A stretch of 61,116 bases of DNA from Acidimicrobiaceae bacterium. Its GTDB lineage: Bacteria > Actinomycetota > Acidimicrobiia > Acidimicrobiales > Ilumatobacteraceae. The stretch is from the NCBI GenBank assembly GCA_020637235.1, contig JACJWG010000021.1, positions 1 through 61,116 of the forward strand, given 5' to 3'. The position numbers and the translations under genes are program-made. Positions 45,596 through 54,440 of this stretch are shown in pieces (the first letter of the stretch is position 1; every line of letters starts with the position of its first letter). Under the pieces are notes generated by a model. The model had not been told where the DNA came from. It saw only the letters and a program-made list of their open reading frames with translations, and searched no databases.

Positions 45596-47248
45596 ATGAC
45601 GGATGCGCCCATCAACCCGTTCGAGATCGTCGAGGCCGAGGTGCTCGGCGTGCCGATGAAGGTGTTCGCCCACCAACCGGCCTCGCTGCGCCAGATCTGG
45701 GACTCGTCGGCAGCACACGGCGACAACGTGTTCCTGGTGTTCGAGGACGAGCGGATCACCTTCGCCCAGGCGCATCGCCAGGTGCGTGCGCTGGCCCATC
45801 GGCTGTCCACCGTGCACGGCGTGCGTCAGGGCGACCGGGTGGCGATCGCCACCCGCAACTATCCCGAGTGGGCGATCGCCTACTGGGCGACGGTGTCGCT
45901 CGGCGCCGTCGCCGTCCCGCTCAACGCGTGGTGGACCGGGCCCGAGCTCGCGTACGGCCTCACCGATTCGGGATCGGTGGTGCTGTTCGTCGACGACGAG
46001 CGCGCCGAACGCCTCGAACCGCACCTGGCCGCCACCGACGTGCGGGCCGTCGTGCTCATCCGCAGCGAGCGCTCGGTGCCGAACGGCGAGCTGTTCGTCG
46101 ATGCCGTGTTGGGCGACGATCCGCCGCTGCCGTCGGTGGACATCGCCCCCGACGACGACGCCACGATCATGTACACCTCGGGCACCACGGGACGTCCGAA
46201 GGGTGCGGTGCAGACCCATCGCAACTTCGGCGCGTTCTTGATGAACGGGGTGTACCGCACCGTGATGGCCGCGGCGAGTGCGCCGCCGTCGGACACCGCG
46301 CCGTTGCCCGCGGCCACGCTGCTCACGCTGCCGCTGTTCCACGTGGGCGGTCTGCAGTCGTTCCTGCTGCCGTTCACGGCGAGCGGGGGCAAGGTGGTGC
46401 TGATGTACAAGTGGGATGCCGATCAGGCCGTCGATCTGATCGACCGGGAACAGGTGACATCGCTCGCCGGTGTGCCCACGACCGTGTTCCAACTGTTGGA
46501 GGCCGCTGCGGCGAAGGGATCAGAGCTGGCGTCGCTCACCGGGTTGTCGTCCGGCGCCACCCTGGTGCCGCCCGAACTGGTGCGCCGCATCGACGAGCAG
46601 TCGAAGTCGCGGGTCGCGCCGGGCAACGGCTACGGGCTCACCGAGACGTCGGGTGCGGCGATCGCCAACTTCGGGCCCGCCTACGTGGCTCGGCCGGACA
46701 GCGTGGGGCTGCCGATCTCGCCGGTGATCGAGGTACGCATCGCCGACGACCAGGGCAGCCCGCTGCCCGCCGGCGAGGTGGGCGAGATCTGGCTGAAGGG
46801 CCCGACCGTCATCAAGGGCTACTTCAACCTGCCCGAGGCCACGGCGGCGGCGTTCACCGACGGCTGGTTCCACACCGGCGACGCCGGCCGACTCGACGAC
46901 GAGGGCTACCTGTACGTGGTGGACCGGTTGAAGGACGTCGTCATCCGCGGTGGCGAGAACATCTACGCCGCCGAGGTGGAGGCTGCCCTGTACGAACACC
47001 CCGACGTCACCGAGGCCGCGATCATCGGCATCCCGCACCCGCGCCTCGGTGAGGAGGTCGGCGCCGTGGTGCGCGTGCGCGAGGGCTCGACGTTGTCGGC
47101 CGACGACGTGCGCGCCCACGTCGGCGAGCGCCTGGCCGCGTTCAAGGTGCCCAGCCAGGTGTGGATCTCGGGCGACGAGCTGCCCCGCAACGCCACCGGC
47201 AAGGTGCTGAAGCGCCAGCTGCGCGAATCGCTCACCGCCGACCACTGA
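45596..47248 (+). CDS. class I adenylate-forming acyl-CoA synthetase
   Basis: A 550-residue AMP-binding enzyme. P-loop core IMYTSGTTGRPKGAV, GYGLTETSG, GWFHTGDAGRLDDEGYLYVVDRLKDVVIRGGENIYAAEVE and a C-terminal lysine in NATGKVLKRQL give the full set of adenylation and thioesterification motifs. Activates an unknown fatty or aryl acid with CoA. ATG at 45596. Followed at once by the 72-bp tandem repeat. Confidence 0.92.
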   Translation: MTDAPINPFEIVEAEVLGVPMKVFAHQPASLRQIWDSSAAHGDNVFLVFEDERITFAQAHRQVRALAHRLSTVHGVRQGDRVAIATRNYPEWAIAYWATVSLGAVAVPLNAWWTGPELAYGLTDSGSVVLFVDDERAERLEPHLAATDVRAVVLIRSERSVPNGELFVDAVLGDDPPLPSVDIAPDDDATIMYTSGTTGRPKGAVQTHRNFGAFLMNGVYRTVMAAASAPPSDTAPLPAATLLTLPLFHVGGLQSFLLPFTASGGKVVLMYKWDADQAVDLIDREQVTSLAGVPTTVFQLLEAAAAKGSELASLTGLSSGATLVPPELVRRIDEQSKSRVAPGNGYGLTETSGAAIANFGPAYVARPDSVGLPISPVIEVRIADDQGSPLPAGEVGEIWLKGPTVIKGYFNLPEATAAAFTDGWFHTGDAGRLDDEGYLYVVDRLKDVVIRGGENIYAAEVEAALYEHPDVTEAAIIGIPHPRLGEEVGAVVRVREGSTLSADDVRAHVGERLAAFKVPSQVWISGDELPRNATGKVLKRQLRESLTADH

Positions 47249-47480
47249 TCGGGAATCGGTCCTGGGTGCCGCGGAGTTCGGTGAGCTGGGGCGGTGAGTG
47301 GCGTGTGGCGCCCAGGTCGGTCGGGAATCGGTCCTGGGTGCCGCGGATGTCGGTGGGCTGGGGTGGTGAGTGGGGTGTGGCGCCCAGGTCGGTCGGGAAT
47401 CGGTCCTGGGTGCCGCGAATCTCGGTGGGCTGGGGCGGTGAGTGGCGTGTGGCGCCCAGGTCGATCGGGAATCGGCGGGG
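47249..47480. repeat. 72-bp tandem repeat, three copies plus part of a fourth
   Basis: Units start at 47249, 47321, 47393 and 47465 with the sequence tcgggaatcggtcctgggtg; the fourth is cut after its first part. Copies differ at few bases. It fills the gap between the convergent acyl-CoA synthetase and hemolysin III genes. Contiguous, with no spacers. Confidence 0.95.
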
Positions 47481-47498
47481 CCGGGCGGCCTCGGCGCG

Positions 47499-48215
47499 TC
47501 ACGTGAGGGTGATCCACACCGCCACGAAGTGGATCGAGGCGGCGGCCACGGTCATCGCGTGCCACGTCTCGTGGAAGCCGAACACGCCGGGCACGCCCAC
47601 GGGTCGCTTCAGCGCGAACAGGATCGCCCCGGCCACGTACACCACGCCGGTGACGACGCACAGCACCACCGGCAGCCACCCGGCGGTCCGCAATAGGCCG
47701 GGCAGCAACAGCGCGCACTCGGCGCTCAGCACGAAGTAGAGCACCGTGCCGATCACGTCGCCGTGGTGCCAGTGTCCGAGCTTCAGCACCACCCCCGGGA
47801 TCACCGTCGCCCACAGCGCGACCACCAGGGCCACGCCGGCGGTACGCGACATCGACACCATCGCGAGGGGTGTGGCCGATCCGGCGATCGCCGCATAGAT
47901 GGCGGCGTGGTCGAGTCGGCGCCACAGGGCGCGAGCGCGCAACTCGTGCACCCAGCGGTGATAGGCGGCCGACACGGCGAACATCGAACACAGGCCGAAC
48001 GCGTAGATCGTGGCGCCGGTGCGCGCGGTGGCCGATCCCGCGGCGCCGATCAGCAGCAGCGTGGCCGGTACGAACACCCACAACGCCAGCAGGTGCACCT
48101 TGCCGCGCCACTCGGGGCGCGCCACGTGGCCGAGCGGGACGTCGTGCCCGTCGTCGGCCGTGTATCGGGTGCTGAGCGGGGGGTGCGTGCGCCTGATGTC
48201 GAAAACGCTAACCAC
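47499..48215 (-). CDS. hemolysin III family (TrhA/PAQR) membrane protein
   Basis: A 238-residue seven-helix protein. PEWRGKVHLLALWVFVPATLLL, VSAAYHRWVHELRARALWRRLDHAAIYAAIAG and FGFHETWHAMTVAAASIHFVAVW carry the PAQR histidines and Ser/Asp motifs that bind zinc. Such proteins regulate membrane lipid state or act as hydrolases; toxicity is not implied. ATG at 48215. Confidence 0.92.
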   Translation of the reverse strand: MVSVFDIRRTHPPLSTRYTADDGHDVPLGHVARPEWRGKVHLLALWVFVPATLLLIGAAGSATARTGATIYAFGLCSMFAVSAAYHRWVHELRARALWRRLDHAAIYAAIAGSATPLAMVSMSRTAGVALVVALWATVIPGVVLKLGHWHHGDVIGTVLYFVLSAECALLLPGLLRTAGWLPVVLCVVTGVVYVAGAILFALKRPVGVPGVFGFHETWHAMTVAAASIHFVAVWITLT

Positions 48216-48254
48216 ATGTCACCCCGAGACGATGCCGGTGGGCTGCGCGATCGG

Positions 48255-48986
48255 TCACGTGGCGGGCCGGCGGGCGACGAACACGTGCTCGAGACCAGGA
48301 CGGTCCGGGGCGTCGCGCACGTCGTCGACCACGAATCCGGCGTCGAGGAGCGACGCCGCCACCTCGGTCCGCGTGCGGAAGCGGAGCGTGGAGGTCGATG
48401 CGTGTGCGGCGCCGTCCGACGAGAAGCGGTGGTGTTGCACGAACGACACCCACGGCAACGCCACGTCGGTGACCTCCACCCAGTAGTCGAGCGTGGTGCC
48501 GTCGTCCAGCCGGAACGTCGAATGCGTCGCCTCCGGGGTCCAGGCCGCCCAGCCGCGACGGTCGGGGTCGCGCACCTCGAACACGAACCGCCCGCCCGGG
48601 ACCAGTGCTCGGCGGACGGCGCGCAGCACCGCGGTCCACTCGGCGTCGTCGACGAACACCATCGCCACGTTGCCGGTCATGACCGCGAGGTCGGCGCCGA
48701 TGGCCGGGAGCGACGCGGCGTCGCACTCGATCCACCGCACCCGGTCAGCCCCGGGCTTGCGCTGCGCGACGCGGAGCGACGCCCCTGCAGGGTCCGCAGC
48801 GGTGACGGTGACGCCCCGCTCGGCGAGCGCACAGGCGAACGTGCCCGTGCCGCACCCGATGTCGAGCACGTGGGTGGCGTCGAACTCGTCGACCATCGCG
48901 AGGTAGTGCTCGAGATCGGGGCGTGCGCCTTCGACGAGGTCGTAGATCGCGGCGAGCCGCGGGACGGCGAAGAGGTCGTCGGGCAC
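48255..48986 (-). CDS. class I SAM-dependent methyltransferase
   Basis: A 243-residue methyltransferase. HVLDIGCGTGTFACALAERGVTVTAADPAG (motif I and following acidic residue) and LVPGGRFVFEVRDPDRRGWAAW. Begins with PDDLFAVPRLAAIYDLVEG, typical of small-molecule methyltransferases. GTG start at 48986, since a longer form would reach the promoter of the divergent HNH gene. Substrate unknown. Confidence 0.87.
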   Translation of the reverse strand: MPDDLFAVPRLAAIYDLVEGARPDLEHYLAMVDEFDATHVLDIGCGTGTFACALAERGVTVTAADPAGASLRVAQRKPGADRVRWIECDAASLPAIGADLAVMTGNVAMVFVDDAEWTAVLRAVRRALVPGGRFVFEVRDPDRRGWAAWTPEATHSTFRLDDGTTLDYWVEVTDVALPWVSFVQHHRFSSDGAAHASTSTLRFRTRTEVAASLLDAGFVVDDVRDAPDRPGLEHVFVARRPAT

Positions 48987-49039
48987 GCCGGCACGGTATC
49001 CCGCGACCTTGCGGTGGGGTGCCACTACGTTCGGCAGAC

Positions 49040-49384
49040 ATGGCCGTCAGCCGCACCCGCAGCGCCCGCGCGTCCCGCAAACGTCAGCGTCGCATGCGTC
49101 GAGTGGAACACGACCTGTCCGACGCCGAGTGGCTCGCCCTGCAACGGGCGTGGGGCGGGTGCGCCTACTGCGGCTCCGTCGACGTCGCCATGCAGCGGGA
49201 CTGCGTGCTCGCCATCTCCCGCGGCGGGCGCTACACGCTCGCCAATGTGGTGCCTGCGTGCCGGACGTGCAATGCCAGCAAGTGCAACGACGAGGTGACC
49301 GGATGGATGCGACGCACGAAACGCGACGAACGGACGTTCCTCGTGCGGCAGTACGAGATCGTCCGCGACCTCACCGACGTGTGA
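49040..49384 (+). CDS. HNH-nuclease-fold protein with altered catalytic histidine
   Basis: A 114-residue small HNH protein. Zinc pairs CAYCGS and CRTCNASK and the central RGGRYTLANVVPACR are intact, but the DH of the usual D-H-x-x-P catalytic start reads RDCVLAIS: the general-base His is Cys. It also has a highly basic N-terminus. It may bind DNA without cutting. Convergent overlap of 14 bp with mscL. Confidence 0.82.
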   Translation: MAVSRTRSARASRKRQRRMRRVEHDLSDAEWLALQRAWGGCAYCGSVDVAMQRDCVLAISRGGRYTLANVVPACRTCNASKCNDEVTGWMRRTKRDERTFLVRQYEIVRDLTDV

Positions 49385-49799
49385 GTGCGTCGCGGATCTC
49401 GGTGAGCAACTCCACCTCGGTCGGCGCAGCCGGCGCGTCAGCGGCATCGTCGGCGTCGGCGCGGCGACGGAAGCGGTTGTAGCTCTTCACCACCGCGAAC
49501 AGCACCAGGCCGGTGAGCACGAGCGAGGTGAACGCGGTCAGGAATCGACCGAGTTCGAGGTAGGTGGCGTCGGCGACGACCTCGCCGCTCGCGTCGCGGC
49601 GAGCTCGATCGGAGATCTTCCACCGCACCTCGTCGAAGTTCGGTTCGCCCACGATCGCGGCGACGAGGTTCATCATGATGCCGTCGGTGAACGCGGTGAT
49701 CACCCGCCCGATCGCCGCGCCGAGGATGACGGCCACGGCGAGCTCGACCATGTTGCCGCCCGAGATGAAGTCCCTGAACTCCCTGATCCACCGTGTCAC
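49371..49799 (-). CDS. mscL: large-conductance mechanosensitive channel
   Basis: A 142-residue MscL. REFRDFISGGNMVELAVAVILGAAIGRVITAFTDGIMMNLV is the S1 helix and TM1 pore helix; LELGRFLTAFTSLVLTGLVLFAVVKSYNRF is TM2; a charged cytoplasmic helix ends it. Opens under membrane tension to release osmolytes. GTG at 49799, after a GGAGG site. Confidence 0.92.
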   Translation of the reverse strand: MTRWIREFRDFISGGNMVELAVAVILGAAIGRVITAFTDGIMMNLVAAIVGEPNFDEVRWKISDRARRDASGEVVADATYLELGRFLTAFTSLVLTGLVLFAVVKSYNRFRRRADADDAADAPAAPTEVELLTEIRDALTRR

Positions 49800-49875
49800 C
49801 GTGCCTCCGAGGTGCCGACGCCCGCGGCGAGGCCGATACCCCGCCACACGACCGGGTGAGACGTGACCGGTGCGA

Positions 49876-52047
49876 TCAGTGCCGATCGAAGCGGTCGAGC
49901 TCCATCACCTTCGTCCAGGCGGCGACGAAGTCGTGCACGAAGCGCTCGCCGGCGTCGTCGCTCGCGTACACCTCGGCGAGGGCCCGCAGCTCGGAGTTCG
50001 AGCCGAACACGAGGTCGACACGGCTCGCGGTCCAACGCAGCTCGCCCGTCGCACGATCGCGCCCTTCGAAGTGCGCCTCCTCGGGCGACGTCGGCGTCCA
50101 CATCGTGCCCATGTCGAGCAGGTTGACGAAGAAGTCGTTCGACAGCGTGCCCGGGTGGTCGGTGAAGACACCGTCGGTCGAGCCACCGACGTTGGCGCCG
50201 AGCACCCGCATGCCACCGATCAGCACCGTCATCTCCGGCGGGGTGAGTGTCAGCAACGCCGCCTTCTCCACCAGCAGCTCCTCGGCCGAACGTCGCTGTG
50301 GGCCGGCCAGGTGGTTGCGGAACCCGTCGAAGGTGGGTTCGAGCACGGCGAACGAGTCGACGTCGGTCTGGTCGTCGGTGGCGTCGGTGCGCCCCGGCAC
50401 CACGGGCACGGTGATGTCGAGCCCGGCCGCCCTGGCCGCCTGCTCCACCCCGGCGGCGCCGGCGATCACGACGAGGTCGGCCATCGACACCCGCGTGTCG
50501 CCCGGCTGCTCGGCGTGGAACTCGTCGCGGATGCCCTCGAGCACGCGCAGCACCTGCGCGAGCTGCTCGGGTTCGTTGACCGCCCAGTCCTTCTGCGGCG
50601 AGAGACGGATGCGGGCACCGTTGGCGCCGCCACGATGGTCGGTGCCGCGGAACGTGGAGGCCGACGCCCAGGCAGTCGACACCAGGCGATCGACAGTGAG
50701 ACCCGAGGCGAGCACCTTCGCCTTCAACGATGCGATGCCGGCGCCGTCCACGAGCGGGTGGTCCACCACCGGCACGGGATCCTGCCAGATCTGCGGTTCG
50801 GACGGCACAAGCTTGCCGAGACCTCGGGCGTAGGGGCCCATGTCGCGGTGGGTGAGCTTGAACCACGCCTTCGCGAACGCGTCGGCGAACTCGTCGGGGT
50901 GCTCGAGGAAGCGACGCGAGATCTGCTCGTACGCCGGATCGACGCGCAGCGCGAGGTCGGTCGTCAACATCATCGGCTGGTGTCGCACCGACGGGTCGTG
51001 GGCGTCGGGCACGGTGTCGGCGCCCGAATCAGCCACCGGCTTCCATTGCTTGGCTCCGGCCGGGCTGGTGGTGAGTTCCCACTCGTGGGCGAAGAGGGTC
51101 TCGAAGAAGCTGTTGTCCCACGTCGTCGGGGTGGGGGTCCACGCGCCTTCGAGCCCGCTCGTGATGGTGTCGCCGCCACGGCCCGTGCCGAAGCCGTTCG
51201 TCCAGCCGAAGCCCTGTTCGGCGAGACCGGCGGCTTCGGGCTCGGGGCCGACGTGGCCCTCGGGGGTCGCGGCACCGTGCGACTTGCCGAAGCTGTGCCC
51301 GCCGGCGATCAGCGCCACGGTCTCGGTGTCGTCCATCGCCATCCGGGCGAAGGTCTCGCGGATGTCCGCCGCGGCAGCGAGCGGATCGGGGGTGCCGTTC
51401 GGGCCCTCGGGATTCACGTAGATGAGGCCCATCTGCACCGCGGCGAGCGGGTTGTCGAGCTGTCGTTCCTCGCGGTACCGCTCGTCACCCAGCCAGGTGG
51501 ACTCCGAACCCCAATACGTGGTGTCGGCCTCCCACACGTCCTCACGACCCCCGGCGAAGCCGAAGGTGTCGAACCCCATCGACTCGAGCGCGACGTTGCC
51601 GGCGAGGATCATGAGGTCGGCCCACGAGATCGCCAGGCCGTACTTCCGCTTCACCGGCCACAGCAGGCGACGGGCCTTGTCGAGGTTGGCGTTGTCGGGC
51701 CAGCTGTTGAGCGGTGCGAAACGTTGCATGCCGGCACCCGCACCACCACGTCCGTCGTGGATGCGATACGTGCCGGCGCTGTGCCATGCCATGCGGATGA
51801 ACAGCGGGCCGTAGTGGCCGTAGTCGGCCGGCCACCAGTCCTGCGACGTCGTCATCACGTCGAGCAGGTCGCGCTTCACCTCGTCGAGGTCGAGGCGCTG
51901 GAAGGCGGCGGCGTAGTCGAACGTCCCGCCCGTCGGATCGCTCGCCGGTGCGTGCTGTCGCAGGATCTGGAGGTCGAGTTGGTTCGGCCACCACTCGCGG
52001 TTCGTGGGACCGCTCGTGCTGTGGTGGACGGGGCAGGTACCGGGCAT
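49876..52047 (-). CDS. katG: catalase-peroxidase
   Basis: A 723-residue bifunctional KatG. Distal haem residues Arg85, Trp88 and His89 (RMAWHSAGTYR); Trp-Tyr-Met adduct with Tyr in GLIYVNPEG; proximal His in the GGHSFGKSH segment; a C-terminal degenerate peroxidase domain. Removes peroxide and oxidises substrates in the cytoplasm. It follows the Fur-family gene by 130 bp, the known furA-katG arrangement. ATG at 52047. Confidence 0.96.
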   Translation of the reverse strand: MPGTCPVHHSTSGPTNREWWPNQLDLQILRQHAPASDPTGGTFDYAAAFQRLDLDEVKRDLLDVMTTSQDWWPADYGHYGPLFIRMAWHSAGTYRIHDGRGGAGAGMQRFAPLNSWPDNANLDKARRLLWPVKRKYGLAISWADLMILAGNVALESMGFDTFGFAGGREDVWEADTTYWGSESTWLGDERYREERQLDNPLAAVQMGLIYVNPEGPNGTPDPLAAAADIRETFARMAMDDTETVALIAGGHSFGKSHGAATPEGHVGPEPEAAGLAEQGFGWTNGFGTGRGGDTITSGLEGAWTPTPTTWDNSFFETLFAHEWELTTSPAGAKQWKPVADSGADTVPDAHDPSVRHQPMMLTTDLALRVDPAYEQISRRFLEHPDEFADAFAKAWFKLTHRDMGPYARGLGKLVPSEPQIWQDPVPVVDHPLVDGAGIASLKAKVLASGLTVDRLVSTAWASASTFRGTDHRGGANGARIRLSPQKDWAVNEPEQLAQVLRVLEGIRDEFHAEQPGDTRVSMADLVVIAGAAGVEQAARAAGLDITVPVVPGRTDATDDQTDVDSFAVLEPTFDGFRNHLAGPQRRSAEELLVEKAALLTLTPPEMTVLIGGMRVLGANVGGSTDGVFTDHPGTLSNDFFVNLLDMGTMWTPTSPEEAHFEGRDRATGELRWTASRVDLVFGSNSELRALAEVYASDDAGERFVHDFVAAWTKVMELDRFDRH

Positions 52048-52117
52048 GGTGTCTCGTGTCCTTTCAGGGCAGGGAGTGTCGGGGCTGGGTGTGTCGGGGC
52101 AGGGGAGGGCAGACCGT

Positions 52118-52132
52118 CCGGCGCAGCGCCGG
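52118..52132. terminator. GC-rich hairpin between furA-like gene and katG
   Basis: CCGGCGC and GCGCCGG form a perfect 7-bp stem around one base in the 130-bp gap before katG. Without T-tract; could be an attenuator, RNA-processing site or chance in GC-rich DNA. Confidence 0.3.
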
Positions 52133-52177
52133 GCGGATCGGAGTGAGGGCGTTCGAGGGGGTGTCGGGGTGGGGCCG

Positions 52178-52618
52178 TCAGGCGCCCGCAGGGGCGGCTC
52201 GGCAGGTGGGGCAGCGCCCCCAGTAGATGACCTCGGCCTCGTCGATCTCGTAGCCGTGGTCGTCGGCGGCGGTGAGGCAGGGCCGCTCACCGACGGCGCA
52301 GTCGATGTCGACGACGGCGCCGCAGCCGCGGCAGAGGAGATGGTGATGGTTGTCGCCGACGCGGGTCTCGTACCGCGCCGCGGAGCCCATCGGCTGGATC
52401 CGGCGGAGCACCCCGTGATCGGTGAGCACACCGAGGGTGTCGTACGCGGACTGCTTCGACAGCGCGCCGATCTCGGCACGCACGAGTTCGATCACCTCGT
52501 CGGTGGTGGCGTGCGGGTGGATCTCGACCACGCGGAGCACGGCCAGGCGCTGTGCCGTCACCTGCAGACCATGGTCCTTTAGGAGCTGGCGGGGATCGTC
52601 CGATCGGGTGAGGGACAC
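52178..52618 (-). CDS. furA: Fur family peroxide/iron regulator (FurA/PerR-like)
   Basis: A 146-residue Fur protein. HTH half LKDHGLQVTAQRLAVLRVVEIHPHATTDEVIELV, then the metal region GDNHHHLLCRGCGAVVDIDC and a CPTC zinc pair (GRCPTCRA). In actinobacteria FurA represses itself and katG and is released by peroxide. GTG at 52618 is preceded by a perfect GTCCAA-CT-TTGGAC palindrome. Confidence 0.9.
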   Translation of the reverse strand: MSLTRSDDPRQLLKDHGLQVTAQRLAVLRVVEIHPHATTDEVIELVRAEIGALSKQSAYDTLGVLTDHGVLRRIQPMGSAARYETRVGDNHHHLLCRGCGAVVDIDCAVGERPCLTAADDHGYEIDEAEVIYWGRCPTCRAAPAGA

Positions 52619-52632
52619 GTGGATGACTCTAT

Positions 52633-52646
52633 GTCCAACTTTGGAC
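52633..52646. promoter_or_regulatory. Fur-type operator upstream of furA-katG
   Basis: GTCCAA-CT-TTGGAC, a perfect 6-2-6 inverted repeat 15 bp upstream of the furA GTG in an AT-richer stretch. Position and symmetry fit autorepression of furA-katG. Confidence 0.6.
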
Positions 52647-52711
52647 TTTGTCAACAATTGGTCCGCAGTGACTCGCTGCGCCTCTCGGCCGGCCCGTGTA
52701 GGTTCGCAGGC

Positions 52712-53350
52712 GTGGAGCACGAGCACGTCGACGGCGCACAGGTGCCGGTCGAACCCAGTGCATCGGTGCATCCGCCCACGTGGACGTTCGACTTCCCGAT
52801 CTACCACGCCGTCTCTCGAGCGCAGTGGCGCACCTGGCTCGTCGCGTACCACGCCACTGCCCGCGGCGTGTGGCTGTGCTCGTGGCGTCGGGCCGACCGG
52901 CCCCGCTGCCCGTATCCGGACGCCGTCGAAGAGGCGCTGTGCTTCGGCTGGATCGACTCGACCGCATCGGTGCTCGACGACGACCGTGGCCTGCAGCTGA
53001 TGACCCCGCGCAAGCCGAAGAGCAGCTGGACCCGTCTCAACCGACGCCGCGTCGCCGACATGGAGGCAGCCGGGCTGATGACCGACGCGGGTCGGCGCGT
53101 CGTGGCGGCAGCGCAGGCGAGTGGCTGGTGGGAGAAGTACGACGCCGTCGAGGACCTGATCGAGCCGGCCGCGCTGGGCGCTGCGCTCGACGCCGAACCG
53201 GCGGCGCGAGTGGCGTGGGACGGGTTCCCGCCGAGTGCACGCAAGCAGATGCTCTGGTGGGTGATCAGCGCCGCCCGTCCGGAGACGGTGGCGGCCCGCA
53301 TCGCGACGATCGTCGAGCGTGCCGCTCGGGGCGAGCGCGCCCAGGGGTGA
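52712..53350 (+). CDS. YdeI/OmdA-like protein
   Basis: A 212-residue cytoplasmic protein of the YdeI type: PTWTFDFPIYHAVSRAQWRTWLVAYHATARGVWL, then EEALCFGWIDSTASVLDDDRGLQLMTPRKPKSSWTRLNRRRV and a C-terminal helix pair with FPPSARKQMLWWV. Proposed to relate to bacteriocin or cell-envelope protection; unproved. GTG at 52712, divergent from furA. Confidence 0.87.
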   Translation: MEHEHVDGAQVPVEPSASVHPPTWTFDFPIYHAVSRAQWRTWLVAYHATARGVWLCSWRRADRPRCPYPDAVEEALCFGWIDSTASVLDDDRGLQLMTPRKPKSSWTRLNRRRVADMEAAGLMTDAGRRVVAAAQASGWWEKYDAVEDLIEPAALGAALDAEPAARVAWDGFPPSARKQMLWWVISAARPETVAARIATIVERAARGERAQG

Positions 53351-53381
53351 TCCGCACCACGTCGGGGTCTACGGTGTCGCC

Positions 53382-53765
53382 GTGACGCCGATCGACACCG
53401 TGAACGCCTTCATCCGAGCCGTCGAACGCCAGGACGTCGCTGCGGCGATGGCACTGCTCGCCGACGAGATCTCCTACGAGAACATGCCGATCGACCCGAT
53501 CGTCGGCAAGGCCGCCGTCGAGGCCACCCTGCAGATGTTCCTCGGGCCCGCGAGCGAGGTCGACTGGGTGGTCACTCGCGAGCTCGCCTCGGGCTCGACG
53601 GTCGTCAACGAGCGCGTCGACCGGTTCCGCATCGGGTCGGGATGGCTCGAACTGCCCGTGGCCGGTGTGTTCGAGGTGAACGACGAGGGTCTGATCACGT
53701 TGTGGCGCGACTACTTCGACATGGGCGCCTACCAACGCCAGATGGCCGAGCTCACCGCGAGCTGA
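53382..53765 (+). CDS. limonene-1,2-epoxide hydrolase family protein
   Basis: A 127-residue NTF2-like protein with LEH motifs VVNERVDRFRIG (Arg, Asp) and ITLWRDYFDMG (Asp). Similar in layout to the protein at 8641-9033 and probably a distant paralogue. Epoxide opening is plausible but the substrate is unknown. GTG at 53382; the DUF402 gene begins 5 bp after its stop. Confidence 0.87.
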   Translation: MTPIDTVNAFIRAVERQDVAAAMALLADEISYENMPIDPIVGKAAVEATLQMFLGPASEVDWVVTRELASGSTVVNERVDRFRIGSGWLELPVAGVFEVNDEGLITLWRDYFDMGAYQRQMAELTAS

Positions 53766-53770
53766 TCCCG

Positions 53771-54421
53771 GTGGAACGGGTGCCGGTCGACGTGCCCTGG
53801 GCTCGCGGCTCGGCGATCGTGCGGCGCGAGATCACCTGGGGTCGACCGACGTCGGCGCTCCCGGCCTACGTGGTCGACGACACCGACGAACTGCTGGCCC
53901 TGTTCGTGCCGCCCGACGCGCCGCTGGCGTATGCCGACGTCGTGTGGCCCACCGACACCGGCCGACACCCGTGGTGGCCGGGCCGGCACTGGCGCAGCGG
54001 TGGCACGCTGATGGTGCAGCGACCGGGCGAGGCGTACTCGGTGTGGCACCAGTGGGCGAGCCTCGACCGGTCGTTCCTCGGGTGGTACGTCAACCTGCAA
54101 GAGCCGTTGCGTCGCACGCCGATCGGTGTCGACACCCAGGACCACGAGCTCGACGTCGTGGTCGCGCCCGATGGCACGTGGCAGGTGAAGGACGCAGCGC
54201 TCGTGGCACGACGGGTCGAGGAAGGTCGGATCACCGAGGCGACCGGCGCGGCGATCCACCAGCTGGGCGACGAGGTGGTGGCCACGCTGGCCCGCGGCGA
54301 CGCGTGGTGGGGCCGGCGCTGGGTGGACTGGCGACCCGACCCTGCATGGACGGCCCCGGCGAACGTGCGTGACGACTGGGAACGTGTCCCGTGGGTCGAC
54401 GGCCGCACCGTGTCGGCCTGA
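53771..54421 (+). CDS. DUF402 domain protein
   Basis: A 216-residue FomD/YgaC-like beta-barrel protein. SAIVRREITWGRPTSALPAYVVDDTDELLALFVPP, WYVNLQEPLRRTPIGVDTQDHELDVVVAPDGTWQVKD and a C-terminal EVVATLARGDAWW segment are DUF402 features, with acidic residues (DTQDHELD) that hold a metal in nucleotide hydrolases of the family. GTG at 53771. Confidence 0.88.
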   Translation: MERVPVDVPWARGSAIVRREITWGRPTSALPAYVVDDTDELLALFVPPDAPLAYADVVWPTDTGRHPWWPGRHWRSGGTLMVQRPGEAYSVWHQWASLDRSFLGWYVNLQEPLRRTPIGVDTQDHELDVVVAPDGTWQVKDAALVARRVEEGRITEATGAAIHQLGDEVVATLARGDAWWGRRWVDWRPDPAWTAPANVRDDWERVPWVDGRTVSA

Positions 54422-54440
54422 TCGCACTCGATCGGGGCGT

